In this document: in pieces, positions 8,465 to 17,633 of the stretch
Numbering within the stretch: position 1 is the first letter of the stretch
Layout: the number at the start of each line of letters is the position of its first letter
Assembly (NCBI RefSeq): GCF_910585845.1
Contig: NZ_CAJUHF010000004.1
Location: forward strand, 61,888 to 125,887
DNA: 64,000 bases
Origin: an uncultured Bacteroides sp.
Lineage (GTDB): Bacteria > Bacteroidota > Bacteroidia > Bacteroidales > Bacteroidaceae
Direction: 5' to 3'
Notes under the pieces: model-generated
Told to the model about the DNA's origin: nothing
Databases searched by the model: none
What the model saw: only the letters and a program-made list of their open reading frames with translations
Position numbers and translations under genes: made by a program

Positions 8465-8505
8465 GTTACACCGTTGTTACGGTGCTATCTATTATCAAAA
8501 AAGGA

Positions 8506-9705
8506 TTATTTCCGGTTCAGGATATCCATCGTATCCGAAGCGATCATCAACTCCTCGTCAGTCGGGATCACTACCACCTTCACTTTAGAATCTTCCGTGG
8601 AAACCACAGCTTCCTCGCCGCGAACATTATTCTTCTCAGCATCCAGCTTCACACCCATGAATTCCAAACCTTCGCATGCGCAAGCACGGCAAGAAGCTTG
8701 GTTCTCGCCTACACCACCGGTAAACACGATAATGTCCACACCGCCCAAAGCAGCAGCGTATGCACCGATATACTTCTTGATGCGATAGAAATACATGTTC
8801 TCTGCCAGGATAGCTCTCGGATTGCCGGCATTCACGCCATTCTCCAAGTCGCGCATATCGCTGGATTCGCCGAAGATGCCCAACACACCACTCTTCTTGT
8901 TCAGCAGATTGGAGATCCCGGCAGCATCCAAGCCTTCTTTTTCCATGATGAAGGAAACAGCGCCACCATCGATGTCACCGCTACGGGTACCCATCATCAA
9001 GCCTTCCAGCGGAGTCAGCCCCATGCTGGTATCCACACATTTGCCATCTTTGACAGCCGTGATGGAACCACCGTTACCAATGTGGCAAGTGATGATTTTC
9101 TTTCCTTCCGGCTCTACACCCAAGAACTCGCAAACACGCTTTGAGACATAACGGTGGGATGTTCCGTGGAAACCGTAACGACGTACGCCGTACTTCTCAT
9201 ACAGTTCGTAAGGAACGGCATACATATATGCGTAGTCCGGCATAGTCTGATGGAAAGCCGTATCAAATACGCCAATCTGCGGTACATTGGGCAGAATAGC
9301 GGAAATGGCGTTCACACCCTTCAGGTTGGCAGGATTGTGCAGGGGAGCCAGGTCGTTGCATGCCGTGAAAGCCTCCAGCACTTCCGGTGTCAGCAACACT
9401 GATTCGCTGAACTTCTCACCGCCATGCACCATACGGTGGCCTACGGCATTGATTTCGTCCAACGACTTGATGGCACCATATTCGGGACAAGTCAATGTAT
9501 TCAGAATAAATTCTACTCCTACGGTATGTTCGGGGATCGCCTTCTCCAGAATCTTCTTCTCGCCGTTGGGCAACGTGAACTTCAGGAAAGAGTCCGGCAG
9601 ACCGATTTTTTCGATACCTCCTTGTGCGATAACCTCCTTGTGGTCCATATCAAACAGTTTGTATTTGATGGACGAGCTACCGCAGTTCAAAACTAAAACT
9701 TTCAT
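8506..9705 (-). CDS. ackA: Acetate kinase
   Basis: A 399-aa ASKHA-fold kinase converting acetyl phosphate and ADP to acetate and ATP. Visible motifs are VLNCGSSSIKYKLF (N-terminal phosphate loop), MVHGGEKF, FDTAFHQTMP with the catalytic Asp, GTSHRYVSKR, CHIGNGGS and FTGGVGENQ. The length is exactly that of the family. It lies 21 nt downstream of pta, so both form the acetate-producing operon. Confidence 0.97.
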   Translation of the reverse strand: MKVLVLNCGSSSIKYKLFDMDHKEVIAQGGIEKIGLPDSFLKFTLPNGEKKILEKAIPEHTVGVEFILNTLTCPEYGAIKSLDEINAVGHRMVHGGEKFSESVLLTPEVLEAFTACNDLAPLHNPANLKGVNAISAILPNVPQIGVFDTAFHQTMPDYAYMYAVPYELYEKYGVRRYGFHGTSHRYVSKRVCEFLGVEPEGKKIITCHIGNGGSITAVKDGKCVDTSMGLTPLEGLMMGTRSGDIDGGAVSFIMEKEGLDAAGISNLLNKKSGVLGIFGESSDMRDLENGVNAGNPRAILAENMYFYRIKKYIGAYAAALGGVDIIVFTGGVGENQASCRACACEGLEFMGVKLDAEKNNVRGEEAVVSTEDSKVKVVVIPTDEELMIASDTMDILNRK

Positions 9706-9726
9706 TTTATATCTCAGATTTAACGG

Positions 9727-10743
9727 TTATTTTTGATTCTTTGCTGCAATAGCCTGATTAGCCGTAATAGCTATCATGCGATAAACATCTTCGATGGAGC
9801 AACCGCGTGACAGGTCGTTCACCGGACGGGCAATACCCTGAAGGATCGGACCTACCGCATCTGCATGACCCAGACGTTGAACCAGCTTATAGGAGATGTT
9901 ACCTACTTCCAGGCTCGGCACTACCAGCACATTGGCATGTCCGGCGATAGAAGAACCCGGAGCCTTGCTTGAGCCTACTTCCGGCACCAAAGCTGCGTCT
10001 GCCTGCAGTTCGCCGTCGATAGCGATATCGGGAGCCAGTTCTTTGGCAATCTTCAAAGCCTCAACCACCTTGTCTACTACTTCATGTTTAGCAGAGCCTT
10101 TGGTTGAGAAGCTCAACATAGCCACTTTAGGATCGAGTCCCGCTACTGCGCTTGCCGTACGTGCCGTACATACGGCGATCTGAGCCAGCTGAGAAGCATC
10201 GGGCACCGGAGTAACGGCCACGTCGCCCATCACCAAGACACCATTCTTGCCATATTCGGGAGCGTGCGTCAGAAGCAACATTGCGCCGGATACACACGTG
10301 ATTCCCGGTGTGGTTTTAATGATCTGCAAAGCCGGGCGAAGCACATCGCCCGTCGTGTTGCGCGCGCCTGCCAACTGACCGTCAGCATCACCGTTCTTGA
10401 TGATCAAGCAACCCAGGTAAAGCGGATTAACCACCAATTTACGGGCTTCCTCAATGGTCATGCCTTTCTTTTTACGCAGTTCACACAGCAATTGTGCATA
10501 CTCTTCTTTCTTCGGATGGTTTTCCGGGTCGATGATGGTGGCCTTGTTGATGTTTCCAAGTCCCCATTCTGCAGCACGAGCTTCGATTTCGTCCGGATTA
10601 CCCAGAAGAATCAGGTCGGCAACTCCATCTGTCAAGATTTGATTGGCAGCTTTCAAAGTACGTTCTTCCGTACCTTCGGGAAGAACAATACGCTGGCGGT
10701 CGGCTTTCGCCCGCTCAACGATTTCATTAATTAATCTCTGCAT
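9727..10743 (-). CDS. pta: Phosphate acetyltransferase
   Basis: A 338-aa short-type phosphotransacetylase that makes acetyl phosphate from acetyl-CoA; it lacks the N-terminal regulatory domains of the long E. coli form. Motifs include LPEGTEERTLKAA, GLDPKVAMLSFSTKGSA, DGELQADAAL and GHANVLVVPSLEVGNI. It is the first gene of the pta-ackA operon, with a minus-strand -7 box at 10791-10799. Confidence 0.96.
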   Translation of the reverse strand: MQRLINEIVERAKADRQRIVLPEGTEERTLKAANQILTDGVADLILLGNPDEIEARAAEWGLGNINKATIIDPENHPKKEEYAQLLCELRKKKGMTIEEARKLVVNPLYLGCLIIKNGDADGQLAGARNTTGDVLRPALQIIKTTPGITCVSGAMLLLTHAPEYGKNGVLVMGDVAVTPVPDASQLAQIAVCTARTASAVAGLDPKVAMLSFSTKGSAKHEVVDKVVEALKIAKELAPDIAIDGELQADAALVPEVGSSKAPGSSIAGHANVLVVPSLEVGNISYKLVQRLGHADAVGPILQGIARPVNDLSRGCSIEDVYRMIAITANQAIAAKNQK

Positions 10744-10790
10744 ATCTATAAAATTGTGTATTAAAATTCAGTAGACGTGTTATTCACGCC

Positions 10791-10799
10791 ACAAAAATA
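10791..10799 (-). promoter_or_regulatory. pta-ackA promoter -7 box
   Basis: On the minus strand this reads TATTTTTGT, matching TAnnTTTG, 48 nt before the pta ATG. Confidence 0.6.
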
Positions 10800-10819
10800 C
10801 ACAATTTTGCAACATCAAC

Positions 10820-10857
10820 ATTGCAATTCGGGGTATAAAATTACCCCGAATTGCAAT
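10820..10857 (-). terminator. Perfect hairpin ending the exported-protein operon
   Basis: 16-nt perfect arms (10820-10835 and 10842-10857, core TTGCAATTCGGGGTA) enclose a 6-nt loop. They are followed on the minus strand by T-rich sequence and sit between the stop of the upstream operon and the pta promoter. Confidence 0.85.
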
Positions 10858-10874
10858 TATTATAAAATTTAACA

Positions 10875-12431
10875 CTAACGAATGATTTCCGGAGCCACCT
10901 GTTTGTATTGGTCCATGCACATGCCAATCGGTGCTCCGATGTAGGTAGGATCGCAAATCAAGTATTTGCTGCCGTCATCCAGCACCACATGGTCGCCGGC
11001 TACCTCTTCCGAGAAGCGGACAGCGGAAGCGATATGGTTCGGATAGTCCAAAAGAATCGTGTCCAGGCCGAGCAAGTCTCTCACCAAAGTAGAGTAAAGC
11101 ATGGCGCGGTCTTCGCAGTCGCAATACGGATAGTAGAATGTCTCATCCGGGAAATTCGGCTTTTCGAATCCGAACTGTTCGCCATCCGTCTTATATTCAA
11201 AGGCGGTCTGCACAAAGTTGAGCAGGATGTTGGCGGCATCTTTCTGCGATTTTCCCTCAATGGCCGCCTTCAGCTGCGCATAGAGTGACGAACGCAACTC
11301 TTCGCTCATCGGTGTCTTGTAGTGGATGACCACGTCGCACTGCGGATAGTCATAGTAGAAGTCCATCAGGTTCTTGTTGACCTGCGTCTGCACTTTCACG
11401 GCACCGGTGGATGAGGTCAGGCTTCTTTCAACGCTGTTCATGGAGAAGGCGGGGATACCTTCTATATTCAGGCATACCAGATTCTTGGCATCGGCAAAGT
11501 CCTGACGATAGGTGTAAATCCCCATCGATCCGCCCGGTTTGGGTTCGAACACGTAGTATTTGTTGCCCCCCATCGTGAGATAGGGCGTGCCGTAGATCGT
11601 TCCGGCAGGTGCAACCATCAGTTTCAGCCGATCGTCGATCTTGGCAAGTTTCACTTTGTATCCCGACTTGTTCAGCAGGAACATCTGCAAGAACACGATG
11701 TTGTTCGTGTTTGCCGCGCCATACAGCTGCACACCTATCTGTTTGGTAAAAAGCAGATAGGCCCAGTCGCTCAGGCTACTCTCTTTCTTGATGGTCATGC
11801 AGTCCTTCACCATTTGCTCATAATCTAGCTTGCAAAGGGCCTTCCACGCATCCGCTACGTCGGCTTCGCGGTTTCCCTTCAGGGAGAGCTCTTCCGCCAC
11901 ATCCAGCGCCACCTCAAACGTAGTGCCATAGAAACTCACAGGTGTACGTCTGACAGTGCTTCCGGGCTTCACGTGAGGTACTTCCACCAATACGGGCGTA
12001 TAAGGCTTTCCAGGCACATATATTCCCGGCGCCGGTTTGTTCTCGATGGCGGGCAGATTGGGACGCTTCACGTCGACCGGCACTTTACCGCCTACGTCCG
12101 GCACCGGTGCATCCGGCACTTTCGGTGCGGCGGGCTTTATGTTCACCGGCGGCAAGGCCGGTTTCGACTTGTCAAACTCAACCGGCTTGGGCGGTTCGGG
12201 ACGTTCGGGTGCCGGAATAGCGGCAAATGCCTCATACTTCTGCCACGTTTCCCTGAGGAACGTTTCAAATTCCGCATCTGCCTTGTTCTTGAAATCTTCA
12301 AACTCTTGTTGCTGCCGCTTCGCAAACTCTTCAAACTCTTTCTCAACGTCCTGTGCGCACAAGGACGATGCCGACAAGAAGAACGCGGCACTGACAACCG
12401 AGATGCACTTCATCTTATTCATCTGTATCAT
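10875..12431 (-). CDS. Exported transglutaminase-like protein with coiled-coil N-terminus
   Basis: A 518-aa secreted protein, not a named family that I recognise with certainty. It has a signal peptide ending SSLCAQ and an acidic/basic coiled coil (about 30-70, EFEEFAKRQQQEFEDFKNK). A Pro/Lys-rich linker with repeated KP/PAP motifs (about 75-150) and a globular region follow. The C-terminus carries a Cys-His-Asp set typical of transglutaminase-like cysteine proteases: YCDCEDRAML, DYPNHIASAV and ICDPTYIGAP. The true start may be one of three nearby ATGs (12431, 12422, 12413). It is the last gene of a three-gene operon. Confidence 0.7.
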   Translation of the reverse strand: MIQMNKMKCISVVSAAFFLSASSLCAQDVEKEFEEFAKRQQQEFEDFKNKADAEFETFLRETWQKYEAFAAIPAPERPEPPKPVEFDKSKPALPPVNIKPAAPKVPDAPVPDVGGKVPVDVKRPNLPAIENKPAPGIYVPGKPYTPVLVEVPHVKPGSTVRRTPVSFYGTTFEVALDVAEELSLKGNREADVADAWKALCKLDYEQMVKDCMTIKKESSLSDWAYLLFTKQIGVQLYGAANTNNIVFLQMFLLNKSGYKVKLAKIDDRLKLMVAPAGTIYGTPYLTMGGNKYYVFEPKPGGSMGIYTYRQDFADAKNLVCLNIEGIPAFSMNSVERSLTSSTGAVKVQTQVNKNLMDFYYDYPQCDVVIHYKTPMSEELRSSLYAQLKAAIEGKSQKDAANILLNFVQTAFEYKTDGEQFGFEKPNFPDETFYYPYCDCEDRAMLYSTLVRDLLGLDTILLDYPNHIASAVRFSEEVAGDHVVLDDGSKYLICDPTYIGAPIGMCMDQYKQVAPEIIR

Positions 12432-12468
12432 AGATTTATGAGAAGTTTTTTTTATAATGTAACATGCA

Positions 12469-13260
12469 TTACTTGATAAGTATCATGTCATAAAAGGCAC
12501 AACGCCTGTCATTAGGGATAGAATAGACCCATTTCAATACATTTTGGTAGGTAACCTCTTCCGTAAAAGGGATATTCTCCTTGGTAGCCACCATCATCAT
12601 ATTGATTTTCTCGCTCTCTTTTCCTTGCTTTTCCATGCGGTAGTCCACCACGTTACTGAAGGGAACCGTATATTCTTTCTCTGCTGTCAACAAGGTGTTG
12701 GGCTCATACGTATTAGGATATAACAGTGCTCCGCCGTTACTATCGAACCAGAAGAATTTCAGATAAGAGTCCGTCCCGTGCACTGTCAGCCGGCAGGAAA
12801 ACACATCCCCTTCTTTATAGAGATTTGCCACGCCTTTCACCTCAAGCGCATACGACTTGTCCACTTTCTCTTCTTTCTGCACCACGGCATCGATAGTCAC
12901 CACTTTATAGAGGCTGCGGGCATTCGTATCCCATATCTCCTCCACTTTCTTGTTGGTGACATTCACCATTCCACCAATGGCAAGTACATTCATCTGCGAA
13001 TACGCTTCGTGAAGTTCCGTACCGCTCTCCTGAGAAATCTGTCCGAACACGGACCACACGTTCTCCATGACGCCGGCTTTGCGCAAGGCTTCTTTCTTCG
13101 CCTCCATAAAGGCGCGTTCTTCCGCTTCTTTCAGCGTGATTTCCTCACTGACCTGCCAACGCCCTTGCGCGCCCTTCACCTTGACGGTCTGGGCGTGCAA
13201 CGGAGCGGTTGTCATACCTATCACAAAGAATATCCACCCTATCAGGCTATTTCTATTCAT
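12469..13260 (-). CDS. Exported DUF4384-like protein
   Basis: A 263-aa protein with a signal peptide (cleavage near LHAQ). Residues 25-130 resemble the Lpp20/FlgT-like fold (LKEAEERAFMEAKKEALRKAG). The C-terminal half (DVFSCRLTVHGTDSYLKFFW..GALLYPNTYEPNTLL) resembles DUF4384, a domain often seen with exported kinases or caspase-like proteins. Function is unknown. It is the middle gene of the three-gene operon. Confidence 0.6.
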   Translation of the reverse strand: MNRNSLIGWIFFVIGMTTAPLHAQTVKVKGAQGRWQVSEEITLKEAEERAFMEAKKEALRKAGVMENVWSVFGQISQESGTELHEAYSQMNVLAIGGMVNVTNKKVEEIWDTNARSLYKVVTIDAVVQKEEKVDKSYALEVKGVANLYKEGDVFSCRLTVHGTDSYLKFFWFDSNGGALLYPNTYEPNTLLTAEKEYTVPFSNVVDYRMEKQGKESEKINMMMVATKENIPFTEEVTYQNVLKWVYSIPNDRRCAFYDMILIK

Positions 13261-13294
13261 TCAGCAATTGCTTTTTTATTATAGGAGATCGAGA

Positions 13295-13978
13295 TCAATA
13301 GCCCAGTTTATCCAACTGTTTTGCCAGTTCTTCCGATTTGGAAGCCAGCTCTTTGCGAATAGCCTGGATGGCAGCCTGGTTAGCGGATTGCATGCTGTAG
13401 CCGATAGTTACCATCACTTCTACGTTCTTATTGGGCAATGTTCTATATACTTCTACCAAGGGAACAGTGCGGCCCAATGTAGCCGAAATCACGCTCTTGC
13501 TGGAAGCGACTACGCTCGACAGACTGGCAGCTTCTTCCTGTCCCATGTCGTCGTTGGCCACTTTGGCTTCGATCAGTTGCGACACTTTAGTCTGAATCTG
13601 ACCGGCCAGATCAATCTTTGCAGCGTTGGTGGCCTGCAAAACGGCTGCCGACTGATTGCCGCCTACCACTCTTGAAGAAGCGATATACCAGTACGGATTG
13701 CCTTCCGTATCCATTTCAGCCTGCTTTTCCCATGCATTTTCCAGTTGTTTGGCCAAAGGAAGTTTTCCTACGGGTGTTTTGAAACCCTCTTTCTCCAGTT
13801 GCTTGGCTTCCTTGCGTGCCTCTTTGATTGCTTTTTTCTGCAATTCCTTATCCAAAACTTTCTCTTGTTTCTTCAGGTCGCTATAAGCTTTTCCTGTTGC
13901 TTTCTCTTGTGCATTCGCATTTACACAAAACATCATAACAAGCGCGAATAAAGCGCTAATAAATAAACTCCTTTTCAT
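13295..13978 (-). CDS. Exported LPP20-like protein
   Basis: A 227-aa secreted protein with signal peptide MKRSLFISALFALVMMFCVN..ANAQ. A Lys/Glu-rich helical segment (about 30-75) follows, then a domain with YWYIASSRVVGGNQSAAVLQA resembling LPP20/TraT-like domains, and a helical tail SKSEELAKQLDKLGY. It shares the helical AxxxAKxEL style with the next gene, so the two may be distant paralogues. It is first in the operon, with a -7 box at 14036-14044. Function is unknown. Confidence 0.6.
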   Translation of the reverse strand: MKRSLFISALFALVMMFCVNANAQEKATGKAYSDLKKQEKVLDKELQKKAIKEARKEAKQLEKEGFKTPVGKLPLAKQLENAWEKQAEMDTEGNPYWYIASSRVVGGNQSAAVLQATNAAKIDLAGQIQTKVSQLIEAKVANDDMGQEEAASLSSVVASSKSVISATLGRTVPLVEVYRTLPNKNVEVMVTIGYSMQSANQAAIQAIRKELASKSEELAKQLDKLGY

Positions 13979-14035
13979 GTTCTTTCCGTTTAAATGATTA
14001 ATATTTATATTGAAACTTCATGCACATTATACTTT

Positions 14036-14044
14036 GCAAAAATA
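14036..14044 (-). promoter_or_regulatory. -7 box of the exported-protein operon
   Basis: The minus strand reads TATTTTTGC, 58 nt before the operon's first ATG. Confidence 0.55.
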
Positions 14045-14150
14045 AACAAATATTTCTGATAAGATACATTTTGTGTCACTTTTTTCATCAAACTCCAAAT
14101 AAATAAAAATAAATATCACGGTAAACAGTGACAGTGAAGCACAAAATATC

Positions 14151-14159
14151 TAACTTTGC
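14151..14159 (+). promoter_or_regulatory. -7 box of the lrgA-lrgB operon
   Basis: TAACTTTGC matches TAnnTTTG. The leader to ATG 14300 is about 135 nt and holds several GAAGAGCTC / TTCCGAAGA phrases (about 14199-14262) that can form hairpins. Confidence 0.55.
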
Positions 14160-14299
14160 GGCGTTTTTTCAGGAACAGAAGGAGACAGGACATTAAAGAA
14201 GCTCTTCGGGAATTATCGGCCTCTAACTTCCGAAGAGCTCCCGATAACTTCCGAAGAACATAATAATTCCGAAAAACATAATAAATAGGTATATAGTAT

Positions 14300-14638
14300 A
14301 TGATTCGTCAATGCGCCATCCTTTTCGGATGTTTGGCTTTGGGTGAACTGGTTGTTTTCCTTACGGGAGTCAAGCTGCCATCCAGCATCATAGGAATGCT
14401 GTTGCTCACCCTTTTCTTGAAATTAGGTTGGATCAAGTTGCACTGGGTGCAAGGGCTGTCCGACTTTCTGGTTGCTAACCTGGGATTCTTCTTTATCCCT
14501 CCCGGCGTGGCACTGATGCTCTATTTCGACATTATCGCCGCACAGTTCTGGCCCATAGCCATCGCTTCTTTAGTCAGCACCCTGCTGGTATTGGTCGTGA
14601 CAGGGTGGGTACATCAACTAACACGTAAAATCAAATGA
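14300..14638 (+). CDS. lrgA: CidA/LrgA-family holin-like protein
   Basis: A 112-aa inner-membrane protein with four hydrophobic segments and the family signature SSIIGMLLLTLFL..PPGVALM. CidA/LrgA proteins modulate murein hydrolase activity or act as small-molecule exporters together with LrgB. The LrgB-like gene starts 13 nt downstream, giving the standard two-gene operon. Confidence 0.85.
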   Translation: MIRQCAILFGCLALGELVVFLTGVKLPSSIIGMLLLTLFLKLGWIKLHWVQGLSDFLVANLGFFFIPPGVALMLYFDIIAAQFWPIAIASLVSTLLVLVVTGWVHQLTRKIK

Positions 14639-14651
14639 GCTATTTAATCAA

Positions 14652-15347
14652 ATGAGTTACTTAAACAACGAGTTCTTTCTGCTTGCCGTCACATTCGGCT
14701 TGTTCTTCTTCGCCAAACTGTTGCAGAAGAAGACGGGGATCTTATTGCTGAACCCCATTCTCCTGACCATCGCCGTCCTGATCATCTTTCTGAAGACGGC
14801 AAATATCAGCTACGAGACTTTCAACAAGGGCGGACATCTCATCGAGTTCTGGCTGAAACCCGCCGTAGTGGCACTCGGCGTGCCGCTCTACCTGCAACTG
14901 GAGGCCATCAAGAAACAGTTGCTCCCCATTCTGCTCTCCCAACTGGCGGGCTGTCTGGTGGGAGTCATTTCGGTGGTAGTGATTGCCAAACTGATGGGTA
15001 CCCCTCAGGAGATTATCTATTCGCTCGCCCCTAAATCTGTCACGACCCCCATCGCGATGGAAGTGACCCGCACGCTGGGTGGTATCCCGTCGCTGACGGC
15101 AGCGGTAGTGGTGTGTGTCGGCTTGCTGGGCAGCATCGTGGGCGTAAAAACGCTGAAGATGACCCATGTAGAAAGCCCCATCGCCCAAGGATTGTCTCTC
15201 GGAACCGCCGCCCACGCCGTAGGAACATCCACTGCAATGGACATCAGCAAGAAATACGGAGCCTACGCCGGACTCGGACTGACGCTAAACGGCATTTTCA
15301 CCGCCATGCTCACGCCGACCATCCTGCAATTATTGGGACTGCTGTAA
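14652..15347 (+). CDS. lrgB: LrgB-family membrane protein
   Basis: A 231-aa polytopic membrane protein of the LrgB/YohK family, with the conserved LAPKSVTTPIAMEVTRTLGG segment and LGTAAHAVGTSTAMDIS. It is the partner of the upstream LrgA-like protein in murein hydrolase control or metabolite export. Normal length. Confidence 0.9.
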   Translation: MSYLNNEFFLLAVTFGLFFFAKLLQKKTGILLLNPILLTIAVLIIFLKTANISYETFNKGGHLIEFWLKPAVVALGVPLYLQLEAIKKQLLPILLSQLAGCLVGVISVVVIAKLMGTPQEIIYSLAPKSVTTPIAMEVTRTLGGIPSLTAAVVVCVGLLGSIVGVKTLKMTHVESPIAQGLSLGTAAHAVGTSTAMDISKKYGAYAGLGLTLNGIFTAMLTPTILQLLGLL

Positions 15348-15451
15348 GAGCCTGTTATTCGTCACATAGCCCGCTATGATCCTCATAAAAACAGAGAAAC
15401 AGACCGAAAAGAACTCTCAAAAGAAGACTGAACAAAATTGAAACAGGCTCT
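15347..15451 (+). terminator. Inverted repeat after lrgB
   Basis: AGAGCCTGTT (15347-15356) pairs with AACAGGCTCT (15442-15451), which is followed by an A-rich stretch. The 85-nt loop makes a simple terminator uncertain. Confidence 0.35.
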
Positions 15452-15530
15452 AAAAAAGTAAAAACGACTTCTAACAATTTCTTCCCGTCCGTTGTTATAC
15501 CCCTATCATTAACTTAACATCAACAACCGT

Positions 15531-16445
15531 ATGCTATCATTCAAAGACATCGATATCAAGGACAAAGAAGTGATCACGTCCTATACGCAGGCCGCTCCCC
15601 AGCGGAACTGCGACCTCTCTTTCTCCAACTTATGCAGTTGGCGTTTCCTCTACAACACGCAGTTTGCCACGCAGGACGGATTTCTGATACTGAAATTCTG
15701 GGCCGAGGGCAAGCTGGTGTACATGACGCCCATAGGAAACGGAGATATGAAGAAGGTATTGGACGAGATGATGGAGGACGCCGCACAAGAAGGCGAACGT
15801 TTCTGCATGCTTGGCGTAAGCGACAGTATGCGGGCAGACTTGGAAGCCATCATGCCGGACGAATTCCACTTCGAGGCGGACAGGGACTATGCCGATTACC
15901 TCTATCTGCGCACCGACCTCGCCACGCTGGCCGGCAAGAAACTGCAAGCCAAGCGAAACCATCTGAACAAGTTCCGAAGGACCTACAACTACGAGTATGT
16001 GCCTCTCACCCCCGACCGCATCCGCGAATGCCTCGACCTGGAAGCCGAATGGTGCAAAGCCAACAACTGCAACCAGCACGAAGGCACCGGCAACGAACGC
16101 CGCGCCCTCACCTACGCCCTGCATCACTTCGAAGCACTCGGATTGACGGGCGGCATCCTGCATGTGGACAATCGGATTGCTGCCTTTACGTTCGGCATGC
16201 CCATCAATCAGGATACGTTCGGAGTGCATGTAGAGAAAGCAGACACCCACATCGACGGTGCCTATGCCATGATAAACTATGAATTTGCCAACCATATCCC
16301 CGAACAGTACACCTACATCAACCGCGAAGAGGACTTGGGCATCGAGGGTCTGCGCAAGGCAAAGCTCTCCTATCAGCCGGCAATCATTTTGGAGAAATAC
16401 ATTGCATGCCTGAAGGAGGCTCCTGTGGAACCCGTGAAATGGTAG
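15531..16445 (+). CDS. DUF2156 / phosphatidylglycerol lysyltransferase-like acyltransferase
   Basis: A 304-aa protein with the GNAT-like fold of the DUF2156 (LPG synthase C-terminal) family. Characteristic segments are CDLSFSNLCSWRFLYNT near the N-terminus, KLQAKRNHLNKFRRTYNY in the middle, and YTYINREEDLGIEGLRKAKLSYQP at the end. No membrane segments are present. The acyl or aminoacyl substrate is unknown. The next GNAT gene begins 93 nt downstream. Confidence 0.8.
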   Translation: MLSFKDIDIKDKEVITSYTQAAPQRNCDLSFSNLCSWRFLYNTQFATQDGFLILKFWAEGKLVYMTPIGNGDMKKVLDEMMEDAAQEGERFCMLGVSDSMRADLEAIMPDEFHFEADRDYADYLYLRTDLATLAGKKLQAKRNHLNKFRRTYNYEYVPLTPDRIRECLDLEAEWCKANNCNQHEGTGNERRALTYALHHFEALGLTGGILHVDNRIAAFTFGMPINQDTFGVHVEKADTHIDGAYAMINYEFANHIPEQYTYINREEDLGIEGLRKAKLSYQPAIILEKYIACLKEAPVEPVKW

Positions 16446-16538
16446 CCTGCCCTCACCCACTCCGGTCAATCAGTCTTTCTTTTCACCAATCTTACATAGT
16501 CCTTCATGATCTTTCATTAAAAAAACAGAAAACGAACG

Positions 16539-17600
16539 ATGCGCGAGAAAGTAAAAGCCCTGTGGAAACTCTGTTTCGACGACAGCGAAGAGTTTGTGGA
16601 GATGTATTTCCGCCTCCGCTACAACAACAAAGTAAACATAGCCATCGAAAGCGGTGACAAGGTGATAGCCGCCTTGCAGATGCTTCCCTACCCGATGACC
16701 TTCTGTGGCAGTGAAGTCCCTACGGCATACGTCTCAGGTGCCTGCACGCATCCCGATCACCGCAATCGGGGCGTAATGAATCGGTTGCTATCCGAAGCGT
16801 TCGGCAGGATGTACCGCAACGGGACCTTCTTCAGCACCCTCATTCCTGCCGAACCGTGGCTCTTCGGCTATTATGCCCGTACGGGGTATGCAACGGCCTT
16901 CCGATACGAGAAACGTACTTATCGCCTGCCGAAAGAAGAGATAGACGCTTCTCCGTCCGCTTCCGAGAACGAAGAATTTCAATCGTTCACCGACTACAAC
17001 GAAGAAGCCTACCACTATCTGAACCGCAAGATGCACGAGCGTTCCTGCTGCCTGCAACATACGGACGCTGACTTCCGCGTACTTCTTGCCGACCTGAAAT
17101 TGAGCGGCGGTGCTATCTTTACACTATCGGACGAGTGTGGCGTCCGCGCTTTAGCAGTAGCCTATCCGGATGTTTCTCCTGCCGTTTCGCATACTGTTCC
17201 CCCTGTTGTTTTCCACATCGGAGAACTGTTTTCCGATACGCCGGAAACAGAGCACGCCCTCCTTACCCACATTTGCAAGAGCATGGAGGTCGAAAGCCTC
17301 AACATCATCACCCCTTGCACAGACAGGCATACCGGTTTCGATTTAGGCATGATACGCATCATTCAAGCCCTGCCCGTACTCCGTCTTTACGCCGCCGCCC
17401 ATCCCGAAGAGAAGTTAGACATCGCTCTTACCGACGAGTACCTGCCCGTCAATAACGGTTATTACCGCCTGGCCGAAGGTCAGTGTACCTACCACCGTAC
17501 CCCACTTCCGGAACAGCCTCACGAACAATTGACCATCGGGCAACTTGCAATCAAACTTTTCCCTACTGAGCAAACATACATGAGTTTGATGTTAAATTAA
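16539..17600 (+). CDS. GNAT-family N-acetyltransferase (Eis-like two-domain form)
   Basis: A 353-aa protein whose N-terminal GNAT domain has the acetyl-CoA site ACTHPDHRNRGVMNRLL (residues about 68-85). Residues 86-200 continue the fold with FFSTLIPAEPWLFGYYARTGY. The C-terminal half has the sterol-carrier-like composition seen in Eis-type acetyltransferases. The substrate is unknown. Confidence 0.8.
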   Translation: MREKVKALWKLCFDDSEEFVEMYFRLRYNNKVNIAIESGDKVIAALQMLPYPMTFCGSEVPTAYVSGACTHPDHRNRGVMNRLLSEAFGRMYRNGTFFSTLIPAEPWLFGYYARTGYATAFRYEKRTYRLPKEEIDASPSASENEEFQSFTDYNEEAYHYLNRKMHERSCCLQHTDADFRVLLADLKLSGGAIFTLSDECGVRALAVAYPDVSPAVSHTVPPVVFHIGELFSDTPETEHALLTHICKSMEVESLNIITPCTDRHTGFDLGMIRIIQALPVLRLYAAAHPEEKLDIALTDEYLPVNNGYYRLAEGQCTYHRTPLPEQPHEQLTIGQLAIKLFPTEQTYMSLMLN

Positions 17601-17633
17601 GGCATTCTCCTCCATTTAACGAGAGCATGCTTT

